Of a stretch of DNA of 7,648 nt, positions 1 to 5,892 are shown in pieces (the first letter of the stretch is position 1; each line of letters begins with the position of its first letter). The stretch is from NCBI GenBank assembly GCA_025356715.1, contig JANXRU010000305.1:1-7648 (forward strand). Reading direction: 5' to 3'. The DNA comes from Bacteroidota bacterium. Its GTDB lineage: Bacteria > Bacteroidota > Bacteroidia > B-17B0 > B-17BO. The position numbers and the translations under genes are program-made. Under the pieces are notes generated by a model, which did not search any database, had not been told where the DNA came from, and saw only the letters and a list, made by a program, of their open reading frames with translations.

Positions 1-842
1 ATTAAAGCAATAGTTAAACCTATTACGGTTTTTAATTTATGGTGTCCGAAAATAACTAATACCTTATAAATTTGTTTAAAATACAAGCCAGACTCAGCAT
101 GTTTAACTTCAAATAAGGTAATACGGTAATTTTCAATTAAAGCGAATAAATTTTCTGGCGTTTTTAAAATCACTAAATAGGCAACAAAAAGTCCCATTAT
201 AAATCCACCTACTTTAAGGATTGTATTTTTTTTAATATAAAATAAATTGAACATACCGTATAAACCTGCGGCAATAATACCATTAGGCAATTTGGCTACT
301 ATAAGAGCAAAACACAAAATACCAACGAGTATTGACGTTATTAAATTAATACCTAATGATTTTATTGTAAATTCTAATAAAATAAGACCAAAACAAATCA
401 ACATTAATATTAATGACCAAGAATTATACGATAAAGTCATTGGCAAATAATCATAATGACCAAATGAAGTAACTGCTAATAGTATGAATATAAATGCCTT
501 TTGTTTAGTATCTAAACTAATTTTCTTGAAATTTAAATACCTTAATAAACTTACTATAAAAAACAATATAGCTATGACTTGAAATATAAGCTTCGCTAAT
601 CGTAAATGAATAAGCGTTGCATCTCCAAAACAAGCTAAATGATTTAATAATCCAAAAGCTGAAACATTATAAGAAGAGTGATTAAAATAATTAGAATTCA
701 TCAAATAATAGGCTTCATCAGACATTTCGAAGCCACGATTAGAAAAATGAACAAGACAACTTATAATTACACACAAGGTTATAAATCCGAATAACAAAGA
801 CCCAATTGTAAAAAGTTGTTGGAAAGTAAATTTTCGAATCAT
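1..842 (-). CDS. Multi-pass membrane protein, GT-C glycosyltransferase-like, N-terminal part
   Basis: An open frame runs from ATG at 842 to the window edge, about 280 codons with no stop; the C-terminus lies outside. The protein begins MIRKFTFQQLF and has a first hydrophobic helix at about residues 9-30. An acidic loop with FEMSDEAYYLM follows, then repeated long hydrophobic segments consistent with six or more membrane spans. A helix followed by an outer loop with acidic residues is the layout of GT-C fold (ArnT/PMT-like) glycosyltransferases, which use lipid-linked sugars at the membrane. A later loop contains HYDYLPMTLSYNSWS, which resembles the Pro-Ser-Tyr-Asn type loops of that superfamily. 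The assignment is inference from topology and short motifs. It could equally be another polytopic membrane protein. The gene is transcribed away from the deiminase terminator and has its own candidate promoter. Confidence 0.7.
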   Translation of the reverse strand, partial: MIRKFTFQQLFTIGSLLFGFITLCVIISCLVHFSNRGFEMSDEAYYLMNSNYFNHSSYNVSAFGLLNHLACFGDATLIHLRLAKLIFQVIAILFFIVSLLRYLNFKKISLDTKQKAFIFILLAVTSFGHYDYLPMTLSYNSWSLILMLICFGLILLEFTIKSLGINLITSILVGILCFALIVAKLPNGIIAAGLYGMFNLFYIKKNTILKVGGFIMGLFVAYLVILKTPENLFALIENYRITLFEVKHAESGLYFKQIYKVLVIFGHHKLKTVIGLTIAL

Positions 843-923
843 TTTAAATTGTAAAATTTTCGTAATAAAATGATTAGAACGAAAAAATAAATTATGGTAT
901 AAAATATTGTTTTAATGTTTTAT

Positions 924-931
924 CAAATATA
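924..931 (-). promoter_or_regulatory. Candidate -7 promoter box for the membrane protein gene
   Basis: On the minus strand this reads TATATTTG, a full match to the Bacteroidota -7 consensus TAnnTTTG. It lies 82 bp upstream of the ATG at 842. No clear TTG -33 box is found 19-21 bp further upstream, so the call is weak. Confidence 0.3.
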
Positions 932-1088
932 CGAATTGTAAAGCATATAGTAAAACTAGCTATAAAAATGGCATCTATATAAACTTCATTTAATATCAAA
1001 AAATTGAGGTTTATTGACATTATTTAATTAATGTTAGAACATAAATTCTGAATATAACATACACAAATTATATTAATCAGTTTATTCA

Positions 1089-1126
1089 AAATAACCTCGC
1101 CATAACTTAGTATAGCGAGGTTATTT
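1089..1126 (-). terminator. Hairpin terminator after the deiminase gene, possibly bidirectional
   Basis: A 12-bp perfect stem (AATAACCTCGC with flanking A, pairing with GCGAGGTTATT plus T) encloses a 14-nt loop. It sits 44 bp past the deiminase stop codon. The minus-strand flank is TTATTTTGAATAAA and the plus-strand flank is TTATTTATTTAT, so both sides have imperfect U-rich tails. Its main role is probably to end the deiminase transcript. Confidence 0.7.
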
Positions 1127-1169
1127 ATTTATAAAAAATATTTATCTAATTTATTTTCCGCCGATGAAT

Positions 1170-2588
1170 TTATTTTATTACAATCATTCTTTTGCTAATA
1201 ACAGAGGTATTATCAAGTTTTAAAGTATAGGTATAAATACCATTTGAAAACTCATTTGAATTAATTGTATAAGCATATTCTCCTTTTGTTAGCGGCTCGT
1301 TTACAATAGTAGAAATTAATTGCCCAAGTGCATCATAAATTTCTAATGTAATATGCCCACTTTTTTGTAATGAAAAACCTATTGTTGAATAATCTTTTAC
1401 AGGGTTTGGAAAATTTTGAGAAATAGCAACATCATTATTGGTTATATTTTCTATTAACCCTGTTGGCATGGTGGCCACTGGCTGTTGTTGTGTTACACAA
1501 TGTACCATGCCTCCATTTTCATACAAGTTACGCACATCAATACCTACCACCGTTCTACCTGGATATAATCCTTGAATAATAGCATTTGCAACAGCATCAT
1601 TAGGGTCGTTATAATTTGGAACTAACACTTTACCGTTTGCAACATAATAATTACAGTACGATCCTTGATAGCCCAAATCGGTACCTGTAGTTGTAGTTAC
1701 ATTGTTTACTGATAAAGGCACATACACTTTATGATACACTTTACCACTAATGTTTGATGCATTATATAAGTTAGTAATATCTCCTGCTGGTGTACCCCAA
1801 CTTAATAAGTCGGTATTGTTCATAGTTAATAGCGTTGTATCATTAACAAATTTCGCAAAACCATCAATGTGAAAATCTGTAATGTCCGTTGTGCCTGTTA
1901 CACCATTTAACCAAATAAATTTTGTAACTCCTAAATTAGTTGTAAAATGGGCTTCGGCTTGCGCCTGTGTCATTCCAGCATTTCTGACAGAATTAGCAGG
2001 AGTTTGACTTATAATTGAACTTCTACATGCTAATAATACACCGTTACCATCTATTTCAACCGCACCACCTTCGCAAGTCATAACTGAATTGAGATTAACA
2101 ACAGGAACGCTTATAGCAGTTGCAATACTTGTTGGTATAACGTTACATTTTAGATAACCATATTTACCGCCCCATCCATTAAATCCCCAATCTTCTATTT
2201 TTAAATTGCCAGTGGCATCTCTCACAAAAATAGGCCCGTTGTCCCTAACCCACACATCATTTGTTTGAAATAATTTAAAATTCACATTTGTTAAACTTAC
2301 TCCTGCGGCAGTCAATAAATTTGTGATTCGTGTTTGTTCAGTTGTATTATATGCTATAATGTGTACTTTTTCTCCTGATACTAAAGCGGCTGTCATGGCA
2401 ACCCATGTAGCATCTAAACTATTTCTATAAGCAACGCCATATTCGTATTGATGAGGCCATTGCAACCATGTACCTTCATGTGGTTCGTCTTCGGAAGGCA
2501 TAGTGTATGTAATTTGTGCATTCATAGTGTTTCCTATAAAACTAACAATCATTGAAAGCGTTAGTAAAATAATTTTTAAATTTTTCAT
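1170..2588 (-). CDS. Secreted agmatine deiminase-family protein with T9SS type A sorting domain
   Basis: The 472-residue product has three parts. Residues 1-24 form a Sec signal peptide ending in NA before QITYTM. Residues about 27-375 form a Porphyromonas-type PAD / agmatine deiminase domain, and about 388-472 form a T9SS type A sorting domain (starts near ISQNFPNPV, contains YDALGQ, ends KRMIVIK). Key positions fit the family: WVRD with Asp116, the EGG at 173-175, His240-x-Asp242 in DFHIDG, and the nucleophile Cys364 in GGMVHCVTQQQP. Agmatine deiminases hydrolyse agmatine to N-carbamoylputrescine and ammonia. The HCVTQQQP signature favours that over the related peptidylarginine deiminase PPAD, but the secreted layout with a sorting domain resembles PPAD, so substrate remains open. 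Cytoplasmic agmatine deiminases are about 340-370 residues; the extra length here is the signal peptide plus the sorting domain. The protein is probably exported by Sec and then T9SS to the surface or medium. It lies directly downstream of a LytTR two-component operon and shares an upstream motif with it. Confidence 0.93.
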   Translation of the reverse strand: MKNLKIILLTLSMIVSFIGNTMNAQITYTMPSEDEPHEGTWLQWPHQYEYGVAYRNSLDATWVAMTAALVSGEKVHIIAYNTTEQTRITNLLTAAGVSLTNVNFKLFQTNDVWVRDNGPIFVRDATGNLKIEDWGFNGWGGKYGYLKCNVIPTSIATAISVPVVNLNSVMTCEGGAVEIDGNGVLLACRSSIISQTPANSVRNAGMTQAQAEAHFTTNLGVTKFIWLNGVTGTTDITDFHIDGFAKFVNDTTLLTMNNTDLLSWGTPAGDITNLYNASNISGKVYHKVYVPLSVNNVTTTTGTDLGYQGSYCNYYVANGKVLVPNYNDPNDAVANAIIQGLYPGRTVVGIDVRNLYENGGMVHCVTQQQPVATMPTGLIENITNNDVAISQNFPNPVKDYSTIGFSLQKSGHITLEIYDALGQLISTIVNEPLTKGEYAYTINSNEFSNGIYTYTLKLDNTSVISKRMIVIK

Positions 2589-2616
2589 ATATAGATGGGT
2601 TATTAAATATTTAATT

Positions 2617-2624
2617 CAAAAGTA
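2617..2624 (-). promoter_or_regulatory. Predicted -7 promoter box of the deiminase gene
   Basis: The minus strand reads TACTTTTG, a full match to TAnnTTTG, 29 bp before the start codon. The expected TTG -33 box is absent at 19-21 bp upstream (TTTTTAG instead). A weak -33 box fits an activator-dependent promoter. Confidence 0.5.
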
Positions 2625-2656
2625 TATGTAAAGGCTAAGACTAAAAATTAAATTCT

Positions 2657-2676
2657 CCCAAACAACTTAGTTTGGG
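2657..2676. repeat. 20-bp inverted repeat in the deiminase upstream region
   Basis: CCCAAACAACTTAGTTTGGG has two perfect 7-bp arms around a 6-bp centre. It overlaps the shared 12-mer at 2671-2682, so it may be a regulator-binding site. It also lies downstream of the response regulator stop codon, where it could act as a weak terminator, but no U-run follows on the minus strand. Confidence 0.45.
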
Positions 2677-2682
2677 TATGGA
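2671..2682 (-). promoter_or_regulatory. Shared 12-bp motif, copy upstream of the deiminase
   Basis: The plus strand reads TTTGGGTATGGA (TCCATACCCAAA in gene orientation). An identical copy lies at 4474-4485 upstream of the histidine kinase. Both copies start 54 bp from the distal end of the predicted -7 box, at roughly -60 to -70 from the expected transcription start. This suggests binding of the LytTR regulator encoded next door (inference). Confidence 0.5.
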
Positions 2683-2716
2683 AATATAAATTCCCCTATG
2701 TATTTGGGGTAAGTGG

Positions 2717-3445
2717 CTACCCTATTTTTTTACCTAGCTTTAAAACTAATTCTTCTTTTGTAGTTTTACTAATTGGTATTTTATATTTATCTATTATAGC
2801 TTGATTTCCATCTATCATTTCTACTTTTTTTATGTTAACAATAAATGAACGGTGACATCGATAAAATAAAGATGGAGGTATTTCCTGTTCAATGGAATTC
2901 ATTGAAAACAGAGTAGTATAATTTTTTTCGACTGTTACAATTTTTATATACTTATGTAATGCTTCTATATATAAAACATCCACTAAATTTATTTTGATGA
3001 GTTGATGGCTAGATTTAATAACAATCGATGATTCGATAGAGTCAAGCGTACTAGGTACTTTTATATGTTTTTCGAGTTCTAATATTTCTATTACTTTACC
3101 AATTGCTTTCATAAATCTGTCAGCTACAATTGGTTTTACTAAATAATCAACAACATTCAATTCATACCCCTCTAAAGCAAATTCTGAATAAGCAGTTGTA
3201 AATATAGTTTTAGGAGGGTTTGTAAGTGATTTTAAAAAGTCAATTCCTGAAAGCTTAGGCATTTGAATATCTAAAAACATTAAATCAATTTCATTTTCTC
3301 GCAAATACTTTTCTGCATCAATTGCGGATGAAAACGACTGAAGGAGTTCGAATTCAGGTACATTTTTTAAATGAGTTTGAATAAGTTGTCTTGCTAGTGA
3401 CTCATCATCAATTATGATACATTTATATTTATTGCTTGTTTCCAT
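2717..3445 (-). CDS. LytTR-family response regulator
   Basis: The 242-residue protein has a receiver domain at about 7-122 and a LytTR DNA-binding domain at about 140-242. Receiver residues are complete: acidic pair Asp13-Asp14, phospho-acceptor Asp59 in FLDIQMP, Thr83/Thr84 in FTTAYS, and Lys104 in LVKP. The LytTR part shows the typical FYRCHRSFIVNI segment (194-205) and ends ISKTTKEELVLKLGKKIG. It is the output partner of the sensor kinase just upstream: its ATG overlaps the last 17 bp of the kinase gene, so the two are co-transcribed and probably translationally coupled. LytTR proteins bind spaced direct or inverted elements and activate nearby genes. The likely targets here are the deiminase downstream and its own operon. 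The subtype matches the common LytS/YehU-YehT-like pairs of Bacteroidota; the inducing signal is unknown. Confidence 0.95.
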   Translation of the reverse strand: METSNKYKCIIIDDESLARQLIQTHLKNVPEFELLQSFSSAIDAEKYLRENEIDLMFLDIQMPKLSGIDFLKSLTNPPKTIFTTAYSEFALEGYELNVVDYLVKPIVADRFMKAIGKVIEILELEKHIKVPSTLDSIESSIVIKSSHQLIKINLVDVLYIEALHKYIKIVTVEKNYTTLFSMNSIEQEIPPSLFYRCHRSFIVNIKKVEMIDGNQAIIDKYKIPISKTTKEELVLKLGKKIG

Positions 3446-4412
3446 AAAAATTAAGTTTTACAATAAATTGATTATCATTTTCTTTAATATCTAAAACATA
3501 ATTTTTTTTGTACAATATTTCTAATTGAGATTTGATGTTTTTTAACCCGATACCATCATTTTTTTCTTTTGGTTGAAATGAATTGATGATTGTAAATTCT
3601 ATTTTATTTTGTATGATATTAAAATTAATATTTACAAAACCACTTTCAATTTCTACTATGTCGCCATGTTTAAAAGCATTTTCTATTAAAGTCATAAAAA
3701 GTAAAGGAGGGATTTGTAACCCTACCAAGCTACCTGTAATGCTAATGGAAATATTATCTTTTCCTGGTATCTGTCTATATTTTTGAATTTGAATGTATCT
3801 TTTTATAATATCTATTTCAGATTCTAAAAAAACGAATTTTTTATTTCCATCATATATAAAATATCTAAGCATATCTGATAATGCTGACAGCATTTTCGGC
3901 GCGTCATCGCTTTTAAGTAATGTTAATGAATATATATTATTCAAGGTATTAAATAAAAAATGTGGGCTTATTTGTGATTTTAATAGCATCATTTCCGATT
4001 GCAATTTTTCATTTTCTAATTGCAGCCTTTTTTGTTTTTCCAGCTCAAATTTATAGAAGTACCAGACAAAGAAGGACATTAAAATATAAAGAGAGTGATT
4101 TAATAGAAATGAAAGAATTGCTCGAGGAAAATTGGGTGAAAGTAAATCTTCGTTTAAACCAGTAATAAAATAGAAACTGCAGAAAGTTGTCAGTAATAAA
4201 GTGACTCCCAAAAAATAAAAAAATCTACCCTTTTTTTTAAGTATTAAAGGCAATAAAAAAAACAGGTTAACATAAAATTCAGCGGCATAAATTGATACTT
4301 CAAATAAAGTATAAGCCACCCCGTATTTAAAGTTGAATAAATCTACTAAATAATCAAAGTCGTAAAGTCCTATGAATATCCAAAATAGAATATGAAATCC
4401 AATTTTCTTCAT
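3429..4412 (-). CDS. LytS/YehU-type sensor histidine kinase (His_kinase family)
   Basis: The 327-residue protein has four predicted membrane helices at about 5-22, 38-58, 64-85 and 98-120, with no large outer domain. A short coiled linker (121-145, rich in Glu, Lys and Gln) leads to the kinase core. The phospho-acceptor is His151 in ISPHFLFNTLNNI. The ATP-binding domain has the N-box LIENAFKHG (Asn245) and the glycine box DGIGLKNI (286-293). This is the compact layout of the LytS/YehU class, where the membrane domain itself senses the signal. It overlaps the response regulator gene by 17 bp and forms an operon with it. The chosen ATG starts MKKIGFHILF at the beginning of the first helix, and no other in-frame start is plausible. 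The predicted promoter lies so close that the transcript may have almost no leader. Confidence 0.95.
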   Translation of the reverse strand: MKKIGFHILFWIFIGLYDFDYLVDLFNFKYGVAYTLFEVSIYAAEFYVNLFFLLPLILKKKGRFFYFLGVTLLLTTFCSFYFITGLNEDLLSPNFPRAILSFLLNHSLYILMSFFVWYFYKFELEKQKRLQLENEKLQSEMMLLKSQISPHFLFNTLNNIYSLTLLKSDDAPKMLSALSDMLRYFIYDGNKKFVFLESEIDIIKRYIQIQKYRQIPGKDNISISITGSLVGLQIPPLLFMTLIENAFKHGDIVEIESGFVNINFNIIQNKIEFTIINSFQPKEKNDGIGLKNIKSQLEILYKKNYVLDIKENDNQFIVKLNFYGNKQ

Positions 4413-4419
4413 CTAACAT

Positions 4420-4450
4420 CAAATATGATTAAAATAACGTGTTCTAGCAA
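4420..4450 (-). promoter_or_regulatory. Predicted promoter of the histidine kinase / response regulator operon
   Basis: On the minus strand a TTG (4450-4448) is followed after 20 bp by CATATTTG (4427-4420), matching 7 of 8 positions of TTG-N19/20-TAnnTTTG, with C in place of the first T. The box ends only 7 bp before the ATG at 4412, so transcription would begin at or within a few bases of the start codon. Confidence 0.45.
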
Positions 4451-4473
4451 AAAACATCTCTGAAATGATTGTT

Positions 4474-4485
4474 TTTGGGTATGGA
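4474..4485 (-). promoter_or_regulatory. Shared 12-bp motif, copy upstream of the histidine kinase
   Basis: This is identical to the motif at 2671-2682 (TCCATACCCAAA in gene orientation). It starts 54 bp from the distal end of the predicted -7 box, the same spacing as at the deiminase promoter. It is a candidate autoregulatory site for the LytTR regulator (inference). Confidence 0.5.
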
Positions 4486-4506
4486 TAAAAAAATAACTAT
4501 ATGCAA

Positions 4507-4595
4507 TGCCATGACATACAAATGTTTTCGCATGACTTCTCCATCACATACACAGGGGATACATTATGATTGCTCCATGAACTCTGCATCACATC
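4507..4595. repeat. Three degenerate 13-bp direct repeats
   Basis: TGCCATGACATAC (4507-4519), CTCCATCACATAC (4539-4551) and CTGCATCACATCC (4583-4595) share the core CATnACAT. Start-to-start spacings are 32 and 44 bp, close to whole turns of the helix. They lie 95-183 bp upstream of the kinase gene. They could be binding sites or chance similarity. Confidence 0.3.
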
Positions 4596-4715
4596 CTCAT
4601 ACTTTTTTAAGGAACGATTTTCAACCAAATTTAACTAATCATTAATTGTTATGTATAGCACTTAAAGAAATGAAATACATTTAGACCATTCAACATAACG
4701 AACAACATAAATTAA

Positions 4716-4865
4716 TAATAGCCAACGGCTATTAAACTTTCGAAAAGTCTCTTAAACCCTCATCACACTTTCGCTTCCGATGATGAGGAAAATTTTCGAA
4801 ATTAATAATTCTTTATGCTTTCGGAGCTTTGTGCCGATTAATGACTCTTAGAAGGCAGTCATTAA
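4716..4865. repeat. Cluster of three perfect hairpins
   Basis: Three perfect stems occur within 150 bp: TAATAGCC/GGCTATTA (4716-4723 with 4727-4734, loop AAC), CCTCATCA/TGATGAGG (4758-4765 with 4781-4788), and TTAATGACT/AGTCATTAA (4838-4846 with 4857-4865). None is followed by a U-run, so they are not ordinary terminators. They may be a structured RNA leader or recombination site of the decayed element downstream. No known RNA family is recognised. Confidence 0.4.
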
Positions 4866-5018
4866 GGAGCTATAAGAGTATGTACTATTTGTTTGAAATA
4901 TCCAAATCTATTGGGCTTTATCTGCCTGAGCGGATAACTATTATCTAATTCAGAAGGTGTTTTCAAACGATGTATTTATGTTGCTATAAGTTCTGAATAC
5001 AGCGTAAACAAAGCAATA

Positions 5019-5261
5019 ATGATTGATAAAGAAAAGAATTTGATTGATGAAATTCTTTAAAAAAAATGCAAAGAAGTTTTATCAAGCTGTGGTGAGAATT
5101 ATTCGGATGAAGAAATAATCGAAATCCGGAACTATTTACTTGAGTTGGCTCAAATCGATTATGAAGTATTTGTATTCAACAAAAATAAAGAAGAATTAAG
5201 AGGGAAGGAATTTGAAAAAATAGAAAATGAAGAAATTATAAATTATAAAAACGCAACATAA
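5019..5261 (+). pseudogene. Small gene with in-frame stop, upstream of serine recombinase remnant
   Basis: One frame starts at ATG 5019 (MIDKEKNLIDEIL), hits TAA at 5058-5060 as codon 14, then continues in the same frame for 66 codons to TAA at 5259-5261. The part after the stop looks truly coding: charged and helical, with SDEEIIEIRNYLLELAQIDY and a Lys/Glu-rich tail. The stop lies at the start of a run of eight A residues (T plus A8), so a single base substitution suffices to explain it; no frame change is needed. Small helical proteins of this kind can precede large serine recombinase genes in Bacteroidota mobile elements. That comparison is from memory and uncertain. No in-frame ATG exists after the stop, so the gene is probably dead. 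Confidence 0.5.
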
Positions 5262-5266
5262 AATGA

Positions 5267-5371
5267 GAAAAACAATTTGCTACGGAGTACAATAGAGCGG
5301 ATTTACAGACAAAACAACAAATTATTGGTTCGATTTTTCCAGAAAAATTGATTTATGAGAATTTACTGTAA
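5267..5371 (+). pseudogene. C-terminal remnant of a large serine recombinase
   Basis: The 34-codon frame after the TGA at 5264-5266 includes EYNRADLQTKQQIIGSIFPE and then KLIYENLL. This matches the end of Bacteroidota recombinase-family (serine) proteins, where a Lys-Gln-Gln-Ile-Ile-Gly-Ser-Ile-Phe-Pro-Glu-Lys run precedes the C-terminus. The next part of the match (IYCKINAFWAKKVG) is in another frame (from 5355), which points to a frameshift near 5360. The catalytic N-terminal domain is absent. A short ATG frame at 5263-5295 reading MRKTICYG could be the residue of the original start, joined to the C-terminus by a large internal deletion. The stub follows the broken small gene by 5 bp, as expected for a former operon. 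Confidence 0.6.
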
Positions 5372-5389
5372 AATCAATGCTTTTTGGGC

Positions 5390-5430
5390 AAAAAAAGTGG
5401 GACTGAGGATAATTAATATCTCAGTCCCAC
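5390..5430 (-). terminator. Strong intrinsic terminator (minus strand)
   Basis: An 11-bp perfect stem (GTGGGACTGAG at 5397-5407 with CTCAGTCCCAC at 5420-5430) has a 12-nt loop. On the minus strand it is followed by seven U residues (5396-5390). It lies 4 bp beyond the tRNA-like 3' end, so it is most simply the native terminator of the tRNA gene that once stood there. Confidence 0.85.
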
Positions 5431-5434
5431 GATG

Positions 5435-5448
5435 TGATCCCGCTGGGA
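5435..5448 (-). tRNA. tRNA 3'-end fragment, likely attachment-site remnant
   Basis: The minus strand reads TCCCAGCGGGATCA. This fits the 3' side of a T-stem (CCCAG), a 7-nt acceptor strand (CGGGATC) and a discriminator base A. No T-loop (TTCGAAT), anticodon arm or 5' acceptor (GATCCCG) follows on the element side, so the tRNA is incomplete. Duplicated tRNA 3' ends mark the edge of elements integrated by tyrosine recombinases. The native-looking terminator places the chromosome side on the left. The tRNA isotype cannot be determined from 14 nt. Confidence 0.5.
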
Positions 5449-5646
5449 GTTTCAAAGTACTTGTTACAGTGCTATTTTACTATATTTTAAAAATTCAAAA
5501 CAATATTAGTAACCGAATTAGTAACCGAATAAATTGTTTGATTTTGCTGTATTTAAAAGAACAAATTTTGTTTCGTAAAAGTACAAAATACATCAATTAA
5601 AACCAACTAAATCGCAATAAATTAGAAAATAATATTGAGGTAATAA
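5449..5646. other. AT-rich non-coding segment between tRNA fragment and small HTH gene
   Basis: Apart from the tandem 12-bp repeat, no gene or hairpin is seen. A plus-strand frame crossing the junction (5355-5600) is a chance reading through the terminator and repeat. The DNA is very AT-rich, as attachment regions often are. Confidence 0.45.
5505..5528. repeat. Perfect tandem 12-bp repeat near the tRNA junction
   Basis: ATTAGTAACCGA occurs twice without a gap (5505-5516 and 5517-5528), about 60 bp from the tRNA fragment. Direct repeats at this distance from an att core often serve as arm-type integrase or excisionase sites. This role is inferred from position only. Confidence 0.55.
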
Positions 5647-5844
5647 TTATGCAATTAAGTTTAAAACCTCATCAGGTTTTAAACCTGTATAGCTGCAAAA
5701 TTCTGAAATTGAAACTAATTGCTCATCGGATTTTTCTAATGAGTTTTTTATTTTGGTTAAAAGTGTTCTTGCGTATCGTTCACTTTTACCAGTGATGCGC
5801 ATAATATCTTTTGGGTAAATACATATCCTTTTGGTGCTATTCAT
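5647..5844 (-). CDS. Small putative DNA-binding (helix-turn-helix-like) protein
   Basis: The 65-residue basic protein starts MNSTKRICIYPKDIMRITGK. The segment DIMRITGKSERYARTLLTKI (14-33) looks like a helix-turn-helix in which the Gly-Lys-Ser turn leads into a basic recognition helix. A second helical segment, SISEFCSYTGLKPDEVLNLI (45-64), has the same feel as a second small helical module. Similar short proteins seem common in Bacteroidota genomes, but I know of no assigned function. The strong promoter at 5893-5922 and the three 11-bp repeats between promoter and ATG suggest an autoregulated switch protein. Divergent transcription from the gene at 6097 suggests that it may also control that cluster (inference). 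Confidence 0.75.
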   Translation of the reverse strand: MNSTKRICIYPKDIMRITGKSERYARTLLTKIKNSLEKSDEQLVSISEFCSYTGLKPDEVLNLIA

Positions 5845-5847
5845 ACA

Positions 5848-5880
5848 TTATCTATGCTTTATCTATGCTTTATCTATGCC
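5848..5880. repeat. Three tandem 11-bp repeats (operator-like iterons)
   Basis: TTATCTATGCT occurs at 5848-5858 and 5859-5869, with a third copy ending in C at 5870-5880. The period is 11 bp, one helical turn, so all copies face the same side of the DNA. They lie between the predicted transcription start and the ATG of the small DNA-binding gene (the last copy ends 4 bp from the ATG), a good position for a repressor operator. Confidence 0.75.
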
Positions 5881-5892
5881 TATGGTATACTA

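Larger units (their letters stand above)
843..1169. other. Intergenic region between membrane protein and deiminase genes
   Basis: No credible reading frame is seen. The region holds the candidate promoter of the minus-strand membrane protein gene near 924-931 and the hairpin terminator at 1089-1126. The stretch between about 940 and 1080 is plain AT-rich DNA without visible structure. Confidence 0.6.
4486..5018. other. Non-coding, decayed intergenic region
   Basis: No convincing gene is seen. Contents are three degenerate 13-mers between 4507 and 4595, a group of perfect hairpins at 4716-4865, and a short open frame at 4880-4948 (ATG, 22 residues, MYYLFEISKSIGLYLPERI...) of doubtful meaning. 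The region leads into a broken small gene and a serine recombinase stub, so it may be the former upstream or attachment region of that dead element. Confidence 0.5.

Noticed and set aside
247..450. Plus-strand frame of 67 codons
   Set aside because: It is opposite the long minus-strand membrane protein frame and has no coding signature.
2693..2709. CCCC/GGGG hairpin as terminator of the response regulator gene
   Set aside because: The stem is only 4 bp with mismatched flanks and no U-run.
4880..4948. Short plus-strand frame of 22 residues (MYYLFEISK...)
   Set aside because: It is too short, overlaps a hairpin-rich region and has no recognisable family; it may be a relic of the decayed element.
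5058..5060. Programmed recoding of the in-frame TAA
   Set aside because: No selenocysteine or pyrrolysine type signal is seen, TAA is not used that way, and the neighbouring recombinase is clearly decayed. A dead gene is simpler.
5355..5600. Plus-strand open frame of 81 codons across the tRNA junction
   Set aside because: It reads through the recombinase stub, a terminator hairpin, the tRNA fragment and a tandem repeat, so only its first residues have meaning, as recombinase remnant.
5848..5880. CRISPR-like array
   Set aside because: The repeats are 11 bp and contiguous, with no spacers; an operator is the better reading.
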